Part shown: piece by piece, positions 4,082-6,053 of the stretch
Position numbering within the stretch: position 1 is the stretch's first letter
How the letters are laid out: the number at the start of each line of letters is the position of its first letter
Assembly: GCA_028281205.1 (NCBI GenBank)
Contig: JANQKJ010000160.1
Coordinates: 1 to 6,053 of the forward strand
Direction of reading: 5' to 3'
DNA: 6,053 bases
Origin: Gammaproteobacteria bacterium
GTDB taxonomy: Bacteria; Pseudomonadota; Gammaproteobacteria; UBA4575
Position numbers and translations under genes: made by a program
The notes under the pieces: model-generated
The model's database searches: none
Seen by the model: only the letters and a program-made list of their open reading frames with translations
What the model was told of the DNA's origin: nothing

Positions 4082-4897
4082 ATGCCTCGTAGACATATAT
4101 TTTATGTATCAGATCGCACGGGCAAAACTGCGGAAGCAGTAGGGAAAAGCTTATTATCTCAGTTTGATGCCTTGGAAATTGAATCAAAAACGTTCTCATT
4201 TGTTGATAGCTATGAGAAAGTTAAACATATTGCACAGACGATTAATCAGGTTTCCAGTGAAGACAGTGTTGAATGTATCGTATTCAACACATTAGTTAAT
4301 CCAGACCATCAGAAGATGATATTGGAAACACATGCTTGTGTGATTGATCTTTTCGGCGAATTTATAAGACCGTTGGAAAAATCATTACAAATGACTTCCT
4401 CGCATGCTAAAGGGATTACACATGAAAAATTTGAGTATGAGGAATATCAATCCCGTATAGATGCTGTTGATTACACACTGAGCTGTGATGATGGGGTGCG
4501 GTTCGAGCAATACGATAAGGCTGATGTTATTTTATTGGGTGTTTCCAGATCGGGCAAATCACCTACATGCATATATTTGGCGATTAATTTTTCAGTTAAA
4601 GCGGCAAATTACCCTTTGTCCATGGAAGAACTTGAAACAGGCGTGCTACCTCAGGTGTTACTGGATAATTTGGATAAATGTGTTGGTTTGACGTTGTCAG
4701 TAAATCAGCTTTTTGAAATGAGGCAAAAGCGGCGACCGCATACAAACTATTCTGAATTCTCAAATTGTCAACGTGAATTAAGATTAGCAGAGAAAATATA
4801 TGAGGATTATAAAATTCCCTATATTGAATCGACAGCAACTTCAATTGAAGAAATTTCGGTTCGCCTTTTACAGCTTAAGAATTTATATATTAAATAA
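4082..4897 (+). CDS. ppsR: PEP synthase regulatory protein (bifunctional kinase/pyrophosphorylase)
   Basis: The 271-residue cytoplasmic enzyme (PSRP, DUF299 family; usual length about 270-280) controls PEP synthase. It inactivates PpsA by ADP-dependent phosphorylation of a threonine beside the catalytic histidine and reactivates it by phosphate-dependent removal that yields pyrophosphate. The N-terminus RRHIFYVSDRTGKTAEAVG is the family start. The P-loop GVSRSGKSPT is at 153-162, with K159 as the phosphate-binding lysine, followed by 'ANYPL' near 176-180. All landmarks are intact. ATG 4082 matches the family N-terminus, though no clear ribosome site precedes it; ATG 4068 is out of frame. The target gene ppsA begins 27 bp downstream on the same strand, so the two are probably cotranscribed. 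In E. coli they are divergent. Confidence 0.95.
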   Translation: MPRRHIFYVSDRTGKTAEAVGKSLLSQFDALEIESKTFSFVDSYEKVKHIAQTINQVSSEDSVECIVFNTLVNPDHQKMILETHACVIDLFGEFIRPLEKSLQMTSSHAKGITHEKFEYEEYQSRIDAVDYTLSCDDGVRFEQYDKADVILLGVSRSGKSPTCIYLAINFSVKAANYPLSMEELETGVLPQVLLDNLDKCVGLTLSVNQLFEMRQKRRPHTNYSEFSNCQRELRLAEKIYEDYKIPYIESTATSIEEISVRLLQLKNLYIK

Positions 4898-4924
4898 AAT
4901 TCGAAATTTAAGGAAAAGAAGCTA

Positions 4925-6053
4925 ATGAGTAAAGAGTATGTAGTTGCATTGGATCAGCTCAGGATGAGTGATATTGATAAGGTTGGTGGTAAGAATGCCT
5001 CGCTCGGTGAGATGATTGCTCAGTTAACCGAGTTGGGAGTTAATGTTCCAAATGGATTCGCAACAACGTCTTTAGCTTATAGAGATTTTTTAAGCTTTAA
5101 TGGCTTGACAGAAAAAATTGAAAAAGAACTATCCGGCCTTGATATCGATGATGTTAATGTGCTCAAAGAAGTAGGTTCAAAAATCCGTGCTTGGATAATT
5201 GGCGCAAGTTTTCAACCTGAACTTGAAGATCAGATAACAAAAATGTATCAGCAAGTAGCGACTAATGCGGATGCTTCATTTGCTGTTAGATCATCAGCAA
5301 CGGCTGAAGATTTGCCCGATGCTTCATTTGCTGGTCAGCAGGAAACTTTTCTTAATGTTCATGGGTTGGAAATGGCCTTGCTGAAGATTAAAGAAGTCTA
5401 TGCTTCTTTATATAACGATCGTGCAATTTCTTACCGAGTGCATAAAAACTTCGCACATAGTGATGTTGCTTTATCAGCATGTGTACAGAAGATGGTACGT
5501 AGTGACTTAGGTTCAAGTGGAGTTATGTTTACTATCGACACTGAGTCCGGTTTTAAGGATGTTGTTTTTGTCACTTCAAATTATGGTTTGGGAGAGACGG
5601 TTGTTCAAGGTTCTGTAAATCCTGATGAATTCTATATTTCCAAGCAATTGTTAATGAATAATAAACCTGCTGTCGTTAGCCGTAATCTTGGAGCAAAAAA
5701 AATTAAAATGAAATTTTCTGCTGACACTAGCACATCACAAAAATTAGTGGAAGTTGTTGATGTTGAATCTAGTGATCGAAAACGCTTTAGTATTGATGAC
5801 CAACATCTACAAGAATTAGCGGCGCAGGCACTTACTATTGAACGTCATTATGGTCGTCCAATGGATATCGAATGGGCATATGATGGTATAGAGAATAGTA
5901 TTTATATTGTGCAGGCCAGGCCGGAAACAGTTCAAAACCAAGTCAACCGTAGTCAGGCATTAGAGCGATATCGTTTACTGGAAAAAAGTAATGTTCTGGT
6001 GACCGGTGCTGCGATTGGTAATCGAATAGGATCAGGTGAGTGTAAAATTTTAA
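4925..6053 (+). CDS. ppsA: Phosphoenolpyruvate synthase, N-terminal part (runs off the right edge)
   Basis: PEP synthase makes phosphoenolpyruvate, AMP and phosphate from pyruvate, ATP and water, the entry step of gluconeogenesis from pyruvate. The frame is open from ATG 4925 to the window end, giving 376 residues of roughly 790. It covers the nucleotide-binding PPDK/PEP synthase N-domain: 'VGGKNASLGEM' near 20-30, FAVRSSATAEDLPDASFAG from 119, with R122 expected to contact ATP phosphates, and 'YIVQARPET' near 327-335. The catalytic histidine domain and the threonine modified by PpsR lie beyond the edge. AAGGA at 4910-4914 is a good ribosome site 10 bases before the start. No frameshift is seen. 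It follows ppsR by 27 bp with no terminator between, so both probably share a transcript. Confidence 0.95.
   Translation, partial: MSKEYVVALDQLRMSDIDKVGGKNASLGEMIAQLTELGVNVPNGFATTSLAYRDFLSFNGLTEKIEKELSGLDIDDVNVLKEVGSKIRAWIIGASFQPELEDQITKMYQQVATNADASFAVRSSATAEDLPDASFAGQQETFLNVHGLEMALLKIKEVYASLYNDRAISYRVHKNFAHSDVALSACVQKMVRSDLGSSGVMFTIDTESGFKDVVFVTSNYGLGETVVQGSVNPDEFYISKQLLMNNKPAVVSRNLGAKKIKMKFSADTSTSQKLVEVVDVESSDRKRFSIDDQHLQELAAQALTIERHYGRPMDIEWAYDGIENSIYIVQARPETVQNQVNRSQALERYRLLEKSNVLVTGAAIGNRIGSGECKIL

Noticed and set aside
4485..4691. 68-codon open frame on the plus strand
   Set aside because: It is inside ppsR in another frame and has no recognisable features.
4596..4844. 82-codon open frame on the minus strand
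   Set aside because: It is antisense to ppsR, whose family landmarks fully explain this DNA.

Overview
The window looks like chromosome from an AT-rich gammaproteobacterium. This rests on protein families (a PEP synthase with its regulatory kinase/phosphorylase, a ZrgA-type DUF2796 protein, a DUF3299 protein), a tRNA-Arg(ACG) of gammaproteobacterial type, and operators that resemble the gammaproteobacterial Zur consensus. I cannot name a genus.

Left edge (1-343): the end of an integrated element. The first 48 codons of a tyrosine-recombinase integrase lie on the minus strand (start at 144, rest outside the window). Between it and position 343 are two clusters of short direct repeats in 10-bp phase (TGAAAC type), two TATATACAGT repeats and a related palindrome. 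The stretch ends in CTTCTCCGCCA (333-343), which looks like the 3' end of a tRNA-Ser gene and is a candidate attR. An intact tRNA-Arg(ACG) with a good promoter of its own follows (360-484).

Centre (717-3178): a putative zinc-limitation module. A MerC-domain membrane protein and a secreted histidine-rich ZrgA-like protein form a two-gene operon (759-1809). A secreted DUF3299 protein follows (2028-2570), and a second MerC-domain paralogue lies convergently on the minus strand (2729-3136). Both MerC promoters carry a GTTATAnTATAAC-type inverted repeat over the probable -10 box, closely matching the known Zur operator. In Pseudomonas and Vibrio, ZrgA-like proteins and DUF3299 proteins accompany an ABC-type transporter; no ABC gene is present here, and MerC proteins occupy the locus instead. 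My inference is that the four proteins cooperate in zinc acquisition or handling, with the MerC proteins as candidate membrane components.

Right (3315-6053): a small secreted two-cysteine protein of unknown function with an FNR-like site upstream, then 440 bp with no convincing gene, then ppsR and the first 376 codons of ppsA in the same direction. PpsR switches PEP synthase on and off by dephosphorylation and phosphorylation, so this pair controls entry into gluconeogenesis.
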